In this document: in pieces, positions 26,592 through 34,818 of the stretch
Numbering within the stretch: position 1 is the stretch's first letter
Layout of the letters: each line of letters opens with the position of its first letter
NCBI GenBank assembly: GCA_963805495.1
Contig: CAWDUQ010000001.1
Span: 620,001-684,000 of the forward strand
DNA: 64,000 nt
Source of the DNA: DAHUXD01 sp963805495
Lineage (GTDB): Bacteria; Acidobacteriota; Thermoanaerobaculia; UBA5066; Gp7-AA6
Reading direction: 5' to 3'
Notes under the pieces: generated by a model
What the model saw: the letters and a program-made list of their open reading frames with translations, nothing else
The model's database searches: none
What the model was told of the DNA's origin: nothing
Program-made: the position numbers and the translations under genes

Positions 26592-26597
26592 AGTCTA
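26592..26597 (-). promoter_or_regulatory. -10 hexamer TAGACT, leaderless-type promoter for mltF
   Basis: TAGACT (minus strand) ends 7 nt before the ATG at 26584. It overlaps the stop codon of the upstream formate dehydrogenase gene. Confidence 0.45.
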
Positions 26598-28502
26598 GTC
26601 GGGGACGGCCGCCGCCTCCAGCTTCTCGACGCGGATCGCGGTGGCCTTGAACTCCGCGGTGCCGGACTTGGGGTCCGTGGCGTCGATTGTGAGCAAGTTC
26701 GTGGCGACGTCGTCCTGGAAGTGAAGCGTCATGAAAGCGAGACCCGGCCGCAGGGTTTCGTCGTAGCGCGCCGGGACGTTGACTGCGCCGCGGCGCGAGA
26801 CCGCGCGCACGAGTTCGCCGTCCGCGACGCCGAGCCGGGCGCCGTCCTCCGGCGAGATGTCGAGCGACTCGCCCCGCCGCAGCGGCGACGTGTAACCGGC
26901 CGTCTGGACGCCCGTGTTGTACGAGTCGAGGCGGCGGCCCGTGGTCAGGCGAATGGGGAACTCGCCCGAGAGCCGGTCGACCGGCGGATCGTGCTCGACC
27001 GCGTGGAACGGCGCCTTCGGCCCCTCGACCGGATCGGCCCAGAGCCGGCCGTGGAGGAACGGGCTGCCCGGGTGCGACTCGTCGGGGCACGGCCACGCGA
27101 TTCCGTTCAACTCCTCGAGCCGCCGGTAGCTCATGCCGCCGTGCCACGGCGACAGCGAACGCAGCTCGTCCCAGACCTTCTCGGCGTCGGGCGTCCCGAT
27201 GTCGGCGCCGAGCCGCCGGCCGAGCTCGACCAGAATCGAGAGGTCGGGCCGCGCGTCCCCGGGCGGCTCGAGGGCCTTGCGTACCCGCTGGACGCGGCGT
27301 TCGCTCGAGGTTACGGTGCCGTCGTCCTCGCACCAGGACGCCGCCGCGGGGAGAACGACGTGGGCGATCTCGGCGGTCTTCGTGAGGAAGATGTCCTGGA
27401 CGAGGATGAAATCGAGTCGCGAGAGAAGCTCCAGGGTCCGCTTCTGGTCGGCCTCCGACTGCACCGGGTTCTCGCCGAGGACGTAAAGCGCCCGAAGGCC
27501 GCCGTGCTCCATCGCCTCGAACATCTGCGAGAGATGCCAGCCCTTCGTCGCGGGGATTTTCGCCTTCCAGGCCCGCTCGAACTTCGCGCGGTGCTCGGGG
27601 TCCTCGACGTCCTGTCCGCCCGGGAGCTTGTTCGGCAGCGCGCCCATGTCGCCGCCGCCCTGGACGTTGTTCTGCCCGCGCAGGGGACACAGTCCCGAGC
27701 CCCACCGGCCGACGTGGCCGGCCAGGAGCGCCAGGTTGATGAGCGCGAAGACATTGTCGACCGCGTTGTGATGCTCGGTGATTCCCAGCGTCCAGCACAG
27801 CTGTGCCTTTCCGGCCTTCGCATAGGCGTGCGCGACGTCCCGAATCGCGGCGGCGGGCACGCCGGTCTCCTTCTCGGCGTAAGCGAGCGTGTACTTCTCG
27901 ACGCTCGCGCGGTAGGCATCGAAGCCCGTCGTGGCGCGGCCGATAAACTCCCGGTTCTCCAGCCCCGCGGCAAGGATCTCGCGGCCCATGGCGTTGGCGA
28001 GCACGATGTCCGAGCCGACGTCGAGGCCGAGCCAGGAGTCCGCCCACTGGGCCGAGACGGTGCGGCGCGGGTCGACGACGACGAGGCGGGCCCCGTTGCG
28101 CACGCCCTTCAGGACGTGGTGGAAGTAGATCGGATGCGCTTCGCGCGCGTTCGATCCCCACAGGAGGATGAGGTCGGCCTCCTCGGCTTCCCGATAGGAG
28201 CTCGTCCCGCCGCCCGCTCCGAACACCGTCGTCAGACCGACGACGCTGGGGGCGTGTCAGGTGCGGTTGCAGCTATCGATGTTGTTCGAGCCGAGGGCGA
28301 CCCGGGCGAGCTTCTCGGCAAGATAGTTCACCTCGTTGGTCGCCTTCGAGCACGAGAAGAGGCCGATCGCCTTCCCCCCGTGCGCGTCGCGGACCCGGCG
28401 CAGGCCCTCGGCGGCCCGGTCGAGGGCTTCGTCCCAGGACGCCTTCCGGAGCGTCGCGCCGTCGCGGACCATCGGCTCGGTCAGTCGAACGTACGGAGTC
28501 AT
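26595..28502 (-). CDS. fdhA: Selenocysteine-containing formate dehydrogenase, catalytic part
   Basis: A 635-residue molybdopterin oxidoreductase read through an in-frame TGA at 28257-28259, which is codon 82. The context is SCNRT-U-HAPSVVGL, exactly the active site of formate dehydrogenases (Sec or Cys followed by His). A SECIS hairpin follows. Downstream are the usual bis-PGD-binding elements (LILLWGSNAREAHP, then LCWTLGITEHHN and GENPVQSEADQ) and the C-terminal molydop_binding domain near TGRRLDSYNTG. The N-terminal [4Fe-4S] segment is missing here and is encoded at 22257-23192. AGGAGG precedes the ATG. The enzyme oxidises formate or reduces CO2 at Mo or W, coordinated by Sec. Confidence 0.92.
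28227..28245 (-). promoter_or_regulatory. Bacterial SECIS element for the UGA at 28257
   Basis: The transcript can form a 7-bp stem, CGUCGUC paired with GACGACG, closing the five-base loop GGUCU. It starts 11 nt after the UGA. The Escherichia coli fdhF SECIS has the same GGUCU apical loop at similar distance, which is the part bound by SelB. Confidence 0.85.
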
Positions 28503-28510
28503 GCCGCCTC

Positions 28511-28532
28511 CTGGCCGGGCGAGCCCGGCCAG
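28511..28532 (-). promoter_or_regulatory. Leader hairpin abutting the Shine-Dalgarno of the Sec formate dehydrogenase
   Basis: A perfect 10-bp stem (CTGGCCGGGC and its complement) lies immediately before the AGGAGG of the gene, and its last two bases are part of that sequence. It could modulate initiation or stabilise the mRNA. A TAGGCT -10-like hexamer lies just upstream. Confidence 0.5.
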
Positions 28533-28605
28533 TTCAGCCTAGCACCGCGCCCGCCCGGTCCGCACACTCACGGCTCCGTCCGGCACGCCACCGAACGGGC
28601 CGGGC

Positions 28606-29955
28606 TCAGCCGGAGAGGGCCTCGACGCTCTCGCGGAAGACCCGCGTGTGGAGGTCGACGTCCTCCACCGTGGTCTCGGGGCAGATCAGGGCCATGTTGT
28701 GGAACGGCGTCATGAGGATGCCGCGATTCAGCGCCGCCAGGTGCATGTACCGGTCGAGCTCCGGGTCGATCGAGGCCGCCGCCTCCGAGCCGTTGCGAGG
28801 CGGCCGTTCCCGGAACCAGTACTCGGCGCGGCAGCCGAGCTGCGCCACGTGCCAGGGGAGCCCCCGCTCCGCGATGACGCTCCGGACGCCGTCGGCAAAG
28901 CGCCGACCGAGCGGGATCGTGCGCGCGTAGGCCGCCTCCGTCAGGACGTGCTCGAGCGTGGCGCGCATCGCGGCGAGCGAGAGTGCGTTGCCCGCCAGGG
29001 TGCCGCCGATCCCGCCCGTGTCCGACTCGTCGACCCGAATCGACTCTTCGAGCCGGCGCGCGATCTCCGCGGTCACGCCGTAGACCGAGGCCGGCACGCC
29101 GCCCGCGATGGGCTTGCCGATCGTCAGCACGTCGGGAGCGAGGCCGAGCGCCCCGGTCATGCCGCCGGGTCCGGCCGAGATCGTGTGCGTCTCGTCGAGG
29201 ACGAGGAGCGTCCCCGCGCTCCGCGTCGCCTCGCGGAGCGCCGCATGGAAGCCGGGCTCCGGGTGAACGATCCCGATGTTCGTCAGCGCCGGCTCGGCGA
29301 GCACGCACGCCACGTCGCCATGCGCGAGCGCCGCCTCGAGCGCCGGAACGTCGTTGAACTCGACGACCCGGGTCGTCTCGGCCGGATCGACGGGCGGGCC
29401 GATGTTGCCGGCGCGCGCCCGCGGTACGCCGTCCGAGAGCATGATGAACGTTTCGTCGACGGTGCCGTGGTAGCAGCCGTTGAAGACGAGAATCTTCGGA
29501 CGCCCGGTCAGGTGCCGGGCGAGGCGGATCGCGAAGCGGTTGGCGTCGGTCGCCGTCAGGGCGGCCTGCCAGAAAGGCAGGCCGAAGCGCCGGGCGAGCT
29601 CCTCGCCGAGCCAGATCGCGTCCTCGGTCGGCAGCATGAACGTCATCCCCTTGCGCGCCTGCGACACCATGGCCTCGACCGTCGCCGGCGGCGCGTGCCC
29701 GGTCATCGCCCCCGTGTCCCCGAGGCAGAGATCGACGTACCGGTGTCCGTCGACGTCGGTGAAGTGCGCCCCCGACGCCTCGGCGACGAAAACCGGAAAG
29801 GACCCCGCCCAGCGCACCATCCAGTGCATCGGGACGCCCGCGAGCCAGTGTTCCCGGGCCCGCTCGGCGAGCCGCCGGGACCGGGGCCGCGCGGCCGCGA
29901 ACTGCTCCTCCTCGCGCGCCAGGGCGGCCCGGAGGCGTCCGCGATCCGGAATCAT
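28606..29955 (-). CDS. Class III aminotransferase (glutamate-1-semialdehyde aminomutase-like)
   Basis: A 449-residue PLP enzyme. The PLP Lys is in LTIGKPIAGGVPASVYG, the cofactor-binding Asp is in LLVLDETHTIS, and NGCYHGTVDETF is the phosphate-binding region. Its overall similarity is to the GSA aminomutase and acetylornithine/omega-aminotransferase group. The substrate is unknown and neighbours give no clue. The ATG is preceded by TATACT with 7 nt between, and there is no Shine-Dalgarno. It is monocistronic. Confidence 0.9.
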   Translation of the reverse strand: MIPDRGRLRAALAREEEQFAAARPRSRRLAERAREHWLAGVPMHWMVRWAGSFPVFVAEASGAHFTDVDGHRYVDLCLGDTGAMTGHAPPATVEAMVSQARKGMTFMLPTEDAIWLGEELARRFGLPFWQAALTATDANRFAIRLARHLTGRPKILVFNGCYHGTVDETFIMLSDGVPRARAGNIGPPVDPAETTRVVEFNDVPALEAALAHGDVACVLAEPALTNIGIVHPEPGFHAALREATRSAGTLLVLDETHTISAGPGGMTGALGLAPDVLTIGKPIAGGVPASVYGVTAEIARRLEESIRVDESDTGGIGGTLAGNALSLAAMRATLEHVLTEAAYARTIPLGRRFADGVRSVIAERGLPWHVAQLGCRAEYWFRERPPRNGSEAAASIDPELDRYMHLAALNRGILMTPFHNMALICPETTVEDVDLHTRVFRESVEALSG

Positions 29956-29962
29956 GCGGGCG

Positions 29963-29968
29963 AGTATA
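29963..29968 (-). promoter_or_regulatory. -10 hexamer TATACT, leaderless-type promoter
   Basis: TATACT (minus strand) is close to the sigma-70 consensus and ends 7 nt before the ATG at 29955. It is the clearest example of the leaderless arrangement in the window. Confidence 0.55.
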
Positions 29969-30053
29969 CGGAGCCGAGCGGTCCGCCCGGGGCGGCGGGC
30001 TCTTGCGCTATCGTTCGGTCACGTCGACGCCTTCCGGAAACCGGGGAGGACCC

Positions 30054-30125
30054 ATGAAGCGGATCGTTTTCGCAGGAGGTCTCGCGGGCGCAGTCGTCAT
30101 CGCCCGGACTCCCGGGTCGAAGTAG
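30054..30125 (+). CDS. Possible 23-residue peptide upstream of the CHASE kinase
   Basis: The short ORF MKRIVFAGGLAGAVVIARTP... has an ideal Shine-Dalgarno (GGGGAGGA) 4 nt before its ATG and lies 24 nt before the kinase start. It has a Lys-Arg start and a hydrophobic core like a small membrane peptide or leader peptide. Nothing else supports it. Confidence 0.3.
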   Translation: MKRIVFAGGLAGAVVIARTPGSK

Positions 30126-30149
30126 CCCCGTGAACGCAACGCCGGCGGG

Positions 30150-32285
30150 GTGGGATCGGGTGGGCCGGTGACGACCTGGACGAGCGGAGGAGGGCCCCGC
30201 TCGGGGACACCGACGGGCCGGTTCTCGGTCAAACGCCTCCGGTCCGCCCTGGCGCTCGGGCGATCCTCCATCCGAGGCCGCGATCTCTTCGTCGCCAGCA
30301 TCCCCGTGACCGCGTCGATCTTTCTGGCCGCCTACTTTTTCGTGCGGAGTCAGGAGGCGCAGCGGCGCCTGTTCGAGCAGAAGGCCCAGCTCCTCCGGGG
30401 CGCGATGGTCGAGCGGCTTTCGCAGCCCCTCGAAAGCATCACCGCGCTCGCGCGATTCATGGAGGTCTCGGGCGGCCTGACACGCCAGCAGTTCCGGCTG
30501 CTCGCGGCCCCGATGCTGGGGCGCCATCGCTCGGTTTACGCCTTCGAGTGGCTTCCTTTCGTGCGCGAGGAGCATCGGGCCGACGTCGAGGCCGAGGCGC
30601 GCGCCGGCGGTCTCACGAACTACGGCATCTGGGAGACGGGACCGGACGGGTCCCGCCGCGAGGCGCCGAAACGGCCCTTCTACGTACCGATTCACTTCAT
30701 GGAGCCGCCCGGCGCCGGAGCGCTCGGCTTCGACGTCGCCTCCGAGCCGGCGCGCCGCGCGATCGCGGAGAAGGCGCGGGACACGGGTCAGATCGTCTGC
30801 TCGAAGCCCTTCCAGCTCGTCGAGGACACGGGGAAAGGCACCACGCCCGTGGTCGCCCTGTACACGCCGGTCTACGTCGAAGGCGACCAGGCGACGCTCG
30901 CCGAGCGCCGCGCGGCCCTCACGGGTTTCGCCCTCGTGGTCTTTCGTGTTGCGCCGCTGATGGAGTCCGCGGCCGCGCAGGTCGACGGACGGAACATCGC
31001 CTACATCCTCCGGGACACCGGCGCCCCGAACGCGCCTTCGCTCGCGGAGCGCCCCCTGCGGTTTTCGAGCCTGCCCCGCCGCCAGGGCTTCGAGCAGAAG
31101 TTCGACTACGAGTTCGTCGGCCGCAAGTGGGTGCTCGAGGCCGTTCCGCTCCCGGGGCGATTCGAGCCCTCCTGGCGCGGCCCCATCGCCGCCGCGGTGG
31201 CCGGCGTGCTCACCGGAGTGATCGGGCTCGCCCTGTGGGTCTCGTTGCGGTTGATCCTGCGCCTCAAGCGCCAGCGCGAAAAGGTCGGTCCGTACCGGCT
31301 CGTGCGACGGCTCGGCCGGGGAGCGATGGGAGTGGTCTGGGAGGCGCGGCATGCGCTGCTTCGGCGCCCGACCGCGGTCAAGCTGCTCGCCCCCGGGACC
31401 GAAGGGGAACGGGCGCTCGCGCGCTTCGAGCGCGAGGTCCAGCTGACGGCCGGCCTCACGCACCCGAGCACGATCGCCATCTACGACTACGGGCGCACGG
31501 CCGACGGCGTCTTCTACTACGCGATGGAGCTCCTGCGCGGCATCAACCTGCAGCAGCTGGTGTCGTTCGACGGTCCGCTGGTGCCGGGCCGCGTCGTCCA
31601 CCTGCTGCGGCAGGCCTGCGGCGCCCTGTCCGAGGCGCACGCGGCGGGGCTGATCCACCGGGACATCAAGCCGGCGAACCTGATGGCCTGCATCTACGGG
31701 GGGATCCCGGACTTCCTCAAGGTCCTCGACTTCGGGCTCGTCAAGGCGATCGGCGCCGGGGACGGGGCGATGCCCGAGGGCGGGACGGGAGACGGGGGCG
31801 ACGCGTCCCTGTCGCAGGACGGATCGCTCCTCGGGACGCCCCTGTACATGGCCCCCGAAGGGATGAGCGACCCGACGGGCGTCGACGCGCGCGCCGACAT
31901 CTTCGCCCTCGGCGCCGTCGGCTACTTCCTGCTGACGGGGAAGGCGCCGTTTCCCGGCCGCACGGCGATCGAGGTTTTCAAGCTCGAGCGGCTGGGGCCG
32001 CCGGTTCCCCTCCGGAAGGCCGCGCCCGTCCCGGTGCCGGAGGCTCTGGACGCCGCGATCTGCCGCTGCCTGTCCTTCGATCGCCACGCCCGGCCGGCCT
32101 CCGCCGAAGAGCTCGACGCCGTTCTGGAGGCCTGTGCCGTTGCGCCCCCGTGGACGGTCGGCGAGGCCCGGGCATGGTGGCATGACCGGGGCGAGGACGC
32201 TCTCGACACGACCCAGCCGGGCCCCGAGGAGCGGGAGAGCGGCCAGGCCGTTTTCCCGGCGACCGTCAGCGGCAGCCAGGGCTGA
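30150..32285 (+). CDS. CHASE-domain transmembrane Ser/Thr protein kinase
   Basis: A 711-residue membrane receptor kinase. One membrane segment is near residues 48-68. A periplasmic CHASE sensor domain covers about 80-330 (VYAFEWLPFVREEH, then PFYVPIHFMEP and GFDVASEP). A second membrane segment lies near 345-370. From about 380 there is a Hanks-type kinase: glycine loop RLGRGAMGVVWEA, catalytic loop HRDIKPANL near 505, DFG as VLDFGLVK near 527, and APE as MAPEG. CHASE domains usually feed histidine kinases or cyclases and bind small ligands. The GTG start is uncertain because a second GTG follows six codons later. Confidence 0.88.
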   Translation: MGSGGPVTTWTSGGGPRSGTPTGRFSVKRLRSALALGRSSIRGRDLFVASIPVTASIFLAAYFFVRSQEAQRRLFEQKAQLLRGAMVERLSQPLESITALARFMEVSGGLTRQQFRLLAAPMLGRHRSVYAFEWLPFVREEHRADVEAEARAGGLTNYGIWETGPDGSRREAPKRPFYVPIHFMEPPGAGALGFDVASEPARRAIAEKARDTGQIVCSKPFQLVEDTGKGTTPVVALYTPVYVEGDQATLAERRAALTGFALVVFRVAPLMESAAAQVDGRNIAYILRDTGAPNAPSLAERPLRFSSLPRRQGFEQKFDYEFVGRKWVLEAVPLPGRFEPSWRGPIAAAVAGVLTGVIGLALWVSLRLILRLKRQREKVGPYRLVRRLGRGAMGVVWEARHALLRRPTAVKLLAPGTEGERALARFEREVQLTAGLTHPSTIAIYDYGRTADGVFYYAMELLRGINLQQLVSFDGPLVPGRVVHLLRQACGALSEAHAAGLIHRDIKPANLMACIYGGIPDFLKVLDFGLVKAIGAGDGAMPEGGTGDGGDASLSQDGSLLGTPLYMAPEGMSDPTGVDARADIFALGAVGYFLLTGKAPFPGRTAIEVFKLERLGPPVPLRKAAPVPVPEALDAAICRCLSFDRHARPASAEELDAVLEACAVAPPWTVGEARAWWHDRGEDALDTTQPGPEERESGQAVFPATVSGSQG

Positions 32286-32338
32286 CGGCGCCGCCGGCCC
32301 CCGCGATAGCATAGCGGCCAACCCAAGCGAGGCCCGAC

Positions 32339-32662
32339 ATGCTGAACATGGAAGCCGCTTTCGATCGAATTGGCTCGGCGCTGCGGGAACGGGGCTACGC
32401 CGTCAAGAAGGACGAGCGGCCCGCCGATGCCCCGGAGGATCGACTGGTCGTCTTTCAGTCGCCCGACATGCACGTTCGGGTCCGCTGGCACGGCAAGCCC
32501 CGCATGCTGACGCTCAACGTCCAGGTTGACGGCGAATGGGTCGAGTTCGCGCGCCGCAACTTCGGTCCCGCGGGTCTCGAGGAAACCTCGGTCGATGCGC
32601 TGGTGCGCGCCGTGCGCAACGAGGTCGCGGAAACGTCGACCGACTCGGACGCCGCCTCCTAG
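32339..32662 (+). CDS. Small conserved-looking protein, unknown function
   Basis: A 107-residue soluble alpha/beta protein with no signal or membrane segment. The sequence reads as a compact domain (VVFQSPDMHVRVRWHGKPRM, then TLNVQVDGEWVEFARR) and ends in an acidic/Ser tail. Two ATGs, four codons apart, could start it; the first was used. A TAGCAT hexamer and a hairpin lie on either side. I do not recognise a family. Confidence 0.65.
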   Translation: MLNMEAAFDRIGSALRERGYAVKKDERPADAPEDRLVVFQSPDMHVRVRWHGKPRMLTLNVQVDGEWVEFARRNFGPAGLEETSVDALVRAVRNEVAETSTDSDAAS

Positions 32663-32690
32663 GGTTCGGCCGCCGGTCGGGGCCGAACCC
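32662..32690. terminator. Hairpin between convergent genes
   Basis: A perfect 10-bp stem, GGGTTCGGCC paired with GGCCGAACCC around a 9-nt loop, lies between two convergent stop codons. There is no T tract, so it may act as a bidirectional but weak terminator. Confidence 0.5.
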
Positions 32691-32698
32691 CGCCGGCT

Positions 32699-33211
32699 TC
32701 AGCGCTCGACGGCGTACTCGAGCAGGGCCATCCCCGACGTCCCGTAGATCCGGCTTCCCGTCAGCCTCAGCCGCGTGCGCGACGACCGCTCCGGCAGGAA
32801 CGGGATCCCGGCCCCGAGAAGCATGGGGACCACGGCCAGCTCGACCGAGTCGACGAGCCCGAGGTCGAGCAGGCTCGCGAAGAGCGCGCCGCCGCCGAAG
32901 AGCCAGATGTCCGTGCCCGTCTCCTCCCTGAGGCGCGACACGGCCTCCGGTTTCTCGAGGATCGTGACGCCGCGATGCTCCCGGGGCCGGAGCGTTCGGG
33001 AGACCACGACGGTTTTCTTTCCGGGAACGGTTTCCCGGCCCGCCGCCCGGGCCACCTCGAAAGTCCGACGTCCCATCAGCAGCGTGTCGAAGCGCGCGAA
33101 GAGCTCCGCAAAATCCACCTCGGGGTCCGGCACGATCCAGTCGAACTCCCCGCCGGGTCCGGCGATGTACCCGTCGAGGCTCGTCGCCACCCGGTAGCAG
33201 ACGCGGCGCAT
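32699..33211 (-). CDS. Dihydrofolate reductase family protein (RibD C-terminal-like)
   Basis: A 170-residue reductase fold. Family features are CYRVATSLDGYIAGPGGEFDW at the start, TLLMGRRTFEVAR (NADPH-binding region), VVVSRTL, and WLFGGGALFASLLDLGLVD near residue 115. Such proteins are NADPH-dependent reductases of pterin- or pyrimidine-like substrates. I chose MRRVCYR as the start; two ATGs upstream are possible. A TATGAT hexamer lies 10 nt before this start. The gene is flanked by the MITE-like element. Confidence 0.88.
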   Translation of the reverse strand: MRRVCYRVATSLDGYIAGPGGEFDWIVPDPEVDFAELFARFDTLLMGRRTFEVARAAGRETVPGKKTVVVSRTLRPREHRGVTILEKPEAVSRLREETGTDIWLFGGGALFASLLDLGLVDSVELAVVPMLLGAGIPFLPERSSRTRLRLTGSRIYGTSGMALLEYAVER

Positions 33212-33286
33212 GGGTAGTGCCATCATAGGTCCCGATGGCCCCGGATCGCCGGCCGGGAAGCCTCTCGGCGGCCGAGCGAGAGCACT

Positions 33287-33528
33287 CTAGCTGTGAATTC
33301 TCAAGACGTTGTTCACTGTGCCGGCGACCGCTTCGTGAAGCGACCCCTGAAACTGCCGCGCCCCGGCACGTAGGGGCGCCCCTTGCGGGCGCCCCCTCCT
33401 GCCTGGGCCCATCGAGGGGCGGCACGCGAATCGTCAGCGTGTCAGCGGGCGGCCACAAGGGCCGCCCCTACGGCCCGGGTCTCACCTCGCCGAATTGCGT
33501 GAACAACCTGTTGAGAACTGACATCTAG
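33287..33528. mobile_element. MITE-like element with terminal inverted repeats
   Basis: A 242-bp noncoding element. The outermost 30 nt at 33287-33316 and 33499-33528 are inverted repeats of each other with 25 of 30 matches. Both ends carry CTAG, which could be a 4-bp target duplication of the kind made by IS5-type elements. Inside are two GTAGGGGC-type repeats (33370-33395 and 33447-33471). No transposase is present. The right CTAG supplies the TAG stop of the sigma factor gene. Confidence 0.6.
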
Positions 33529-34769
33529 CCCGCGGCCCCCTCGACATTCGCCAGCCGGCGCTCCAGGAAGCGTCGCTCCGTTTCGTTCGTCACGAGCTCG
33601 AGGGCGCGGCGGTAGGCGCCGGCCGCCTCGCCGGGGCGGCCGAGCCGCGTGAGCAGGTCGGCCCGCGCGGCCGGCAGAAGGTGGTAGCTGGCGAGCTCGC
33701 CGCCGCGTTCGAGGGCATCGATCAGGCGCAGGCCCTCCTCGGGGCCGCGGACCTGGGCGACGGCGGCTGCGTGGTTCAGGGCGATGACGGGCGACGGGTA
33801 GCGCGCGAGAAGCTCCCGGTAGAGCTCCACGATCTGGGGCCAGTCCGTCTCGCCCGCCCGCGCCGCCTCGGCATGGATCGCCGCGATCGCGGCCTGGAGC
33901 GCGTAGAAACCGGGGCCGCCGTTCTCGAGCGCCGACCGCGTCAGAACGATTCCTTCGTGGATCGCTCCGGCGTCCCAGAGCCCGCGGTCCTGGTCCTCGA
34001 GCAGCACGATCTCGCCCGCGGCCGAGAGCCGCGCGGCGCGGCGCGAGTCGTGGAGGAGCATCAGGGCGAGGAGGGCCCGCGCCTCCGTCGAAGCAGGAAT
34101 GAGCTCCGCGACGAGCCGGGCGAGGCGGATCGCCTCGGCGCACAGATCGCCCCGGCGGAGCTCCTCGCCGGACGTCGGGGAGTAGCCCTCGTTGAAAACG
34201 AGGTAGAGCGTGCGCAGCACCGCGTCGAGCCGCTCCGGCAGAGCGTCGTCGGCGGGCACGCGGTAGGGGATGCCGGCGTTGCGGATCTTTCCCTTGGCGC
34301 GCACGATGCGCTGGGCCATCGTCGGCGCCGGCACGAGGAATGCGCGCGCGATCTCTTCGGTCGTGAGTCCCCCGAGCGTCCGAAGCGTCAGCGCGATTTG
34401 CGCTTCGACGGCGAGGGCGGGGTGACAGCAAGTGAAGATCAGCCGCAGGCGGTCGTCCTCCGGCCGGCCATCCGGCCCGTCGGCGAACTCCGCCGGCGCG
34501 CTTTCCTCGAGCGCGGCCCAGCGTGCGAGCTCGTCGCGCTTGGCCCGGAACCGTGCGTCGCGGCGCAGGCGGTCGATCGCCTTGTGGCGGGCCGTCGAGA
34601 CGAGCCAGGCCCGGGGGCGCTGCGGCACTCCGCCCCCCGGCCATCGCTCGAGCGCCGCGGCAAAGGCATCGTGCATGACCTCCTCGGCGAGGTCGAAGTC
34701 GCCGACGAGCCGGATCAGGGTCGCGAGGATCCGGCCCGACTCGGCCCGATAGAGGCTGTCGATCGACAT
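33525..34769 (-). CDS. ECF42-type RNA polymerase sigma factor with C-terminal TPR-like extension
   Basis: A 414-residue protein. Residues 1-80 carry sigma region 2 (LVGDFDLAEEVMHDAF), residues 110-165 carry region 4 (ALTLRTLGGLTTEEIARAF) and the remaining 240 residues form a helical TPR-like extension (VFNEGYSPTSG, then LYRELLARYPSPVIALNHA). This architecture and the neighbouring DGPF gene are the hallmark of ECF42. The extension is known to be needed for activity in this group. The stop codon lies in the terminal repeat of the adjacent MITE-like element, so the last residues may have been altered by insertion. Confidence 0.93.
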   Translation of the reverse strand: MSIDSLYRAESGRILATLIRLVGDFDLAEEVMHDAFAAALERWPGGGVPQRPRAWLVSTARHKAIDRLRRDARFRAKRDELARWAALEESAPAEFADGPDGRPEDDRLRLIFTCCHPALAVEAQIALTLRTLGGLTTEEIARAFLVPAPTMAQRIVRAKGKIRNAGIPYRVPADDALPERLDAVLRTLYLVFNEGYSPTSGEELRRGDLCAEAIRLARLVAELIPASTEARALLALMLLHDSRRAARLSAAGEIVLLEDQDRGLWDAGAIHEGIVLTRSALENGGPGFYALQAAIAAIHAEAARAGETDWPQIVELYRELLARYPSPVIALNHAAAVAQVRGPEEGLRLIDALERGGELASYHLLPAARADLLTRLGRPGEAAGAYRRALELVTNETERRFLERRLANVEGAAG

Positions 34770-34818
34770 GGGATCGCCCCGGCGGGGCTGGGTGCCCGCC
34801 GGGGCGGTCGGGTCCGGG

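Noticed and set aside
28257..28259. TGA between 28260 and 28256 read as a frameshift or nonsense mutation splitting fdhA into two genes.
   Set aside because: The frame continues unchanged on both sides, the position is the catalytic Sec/Cys site, and a SECIS hairpin follows.
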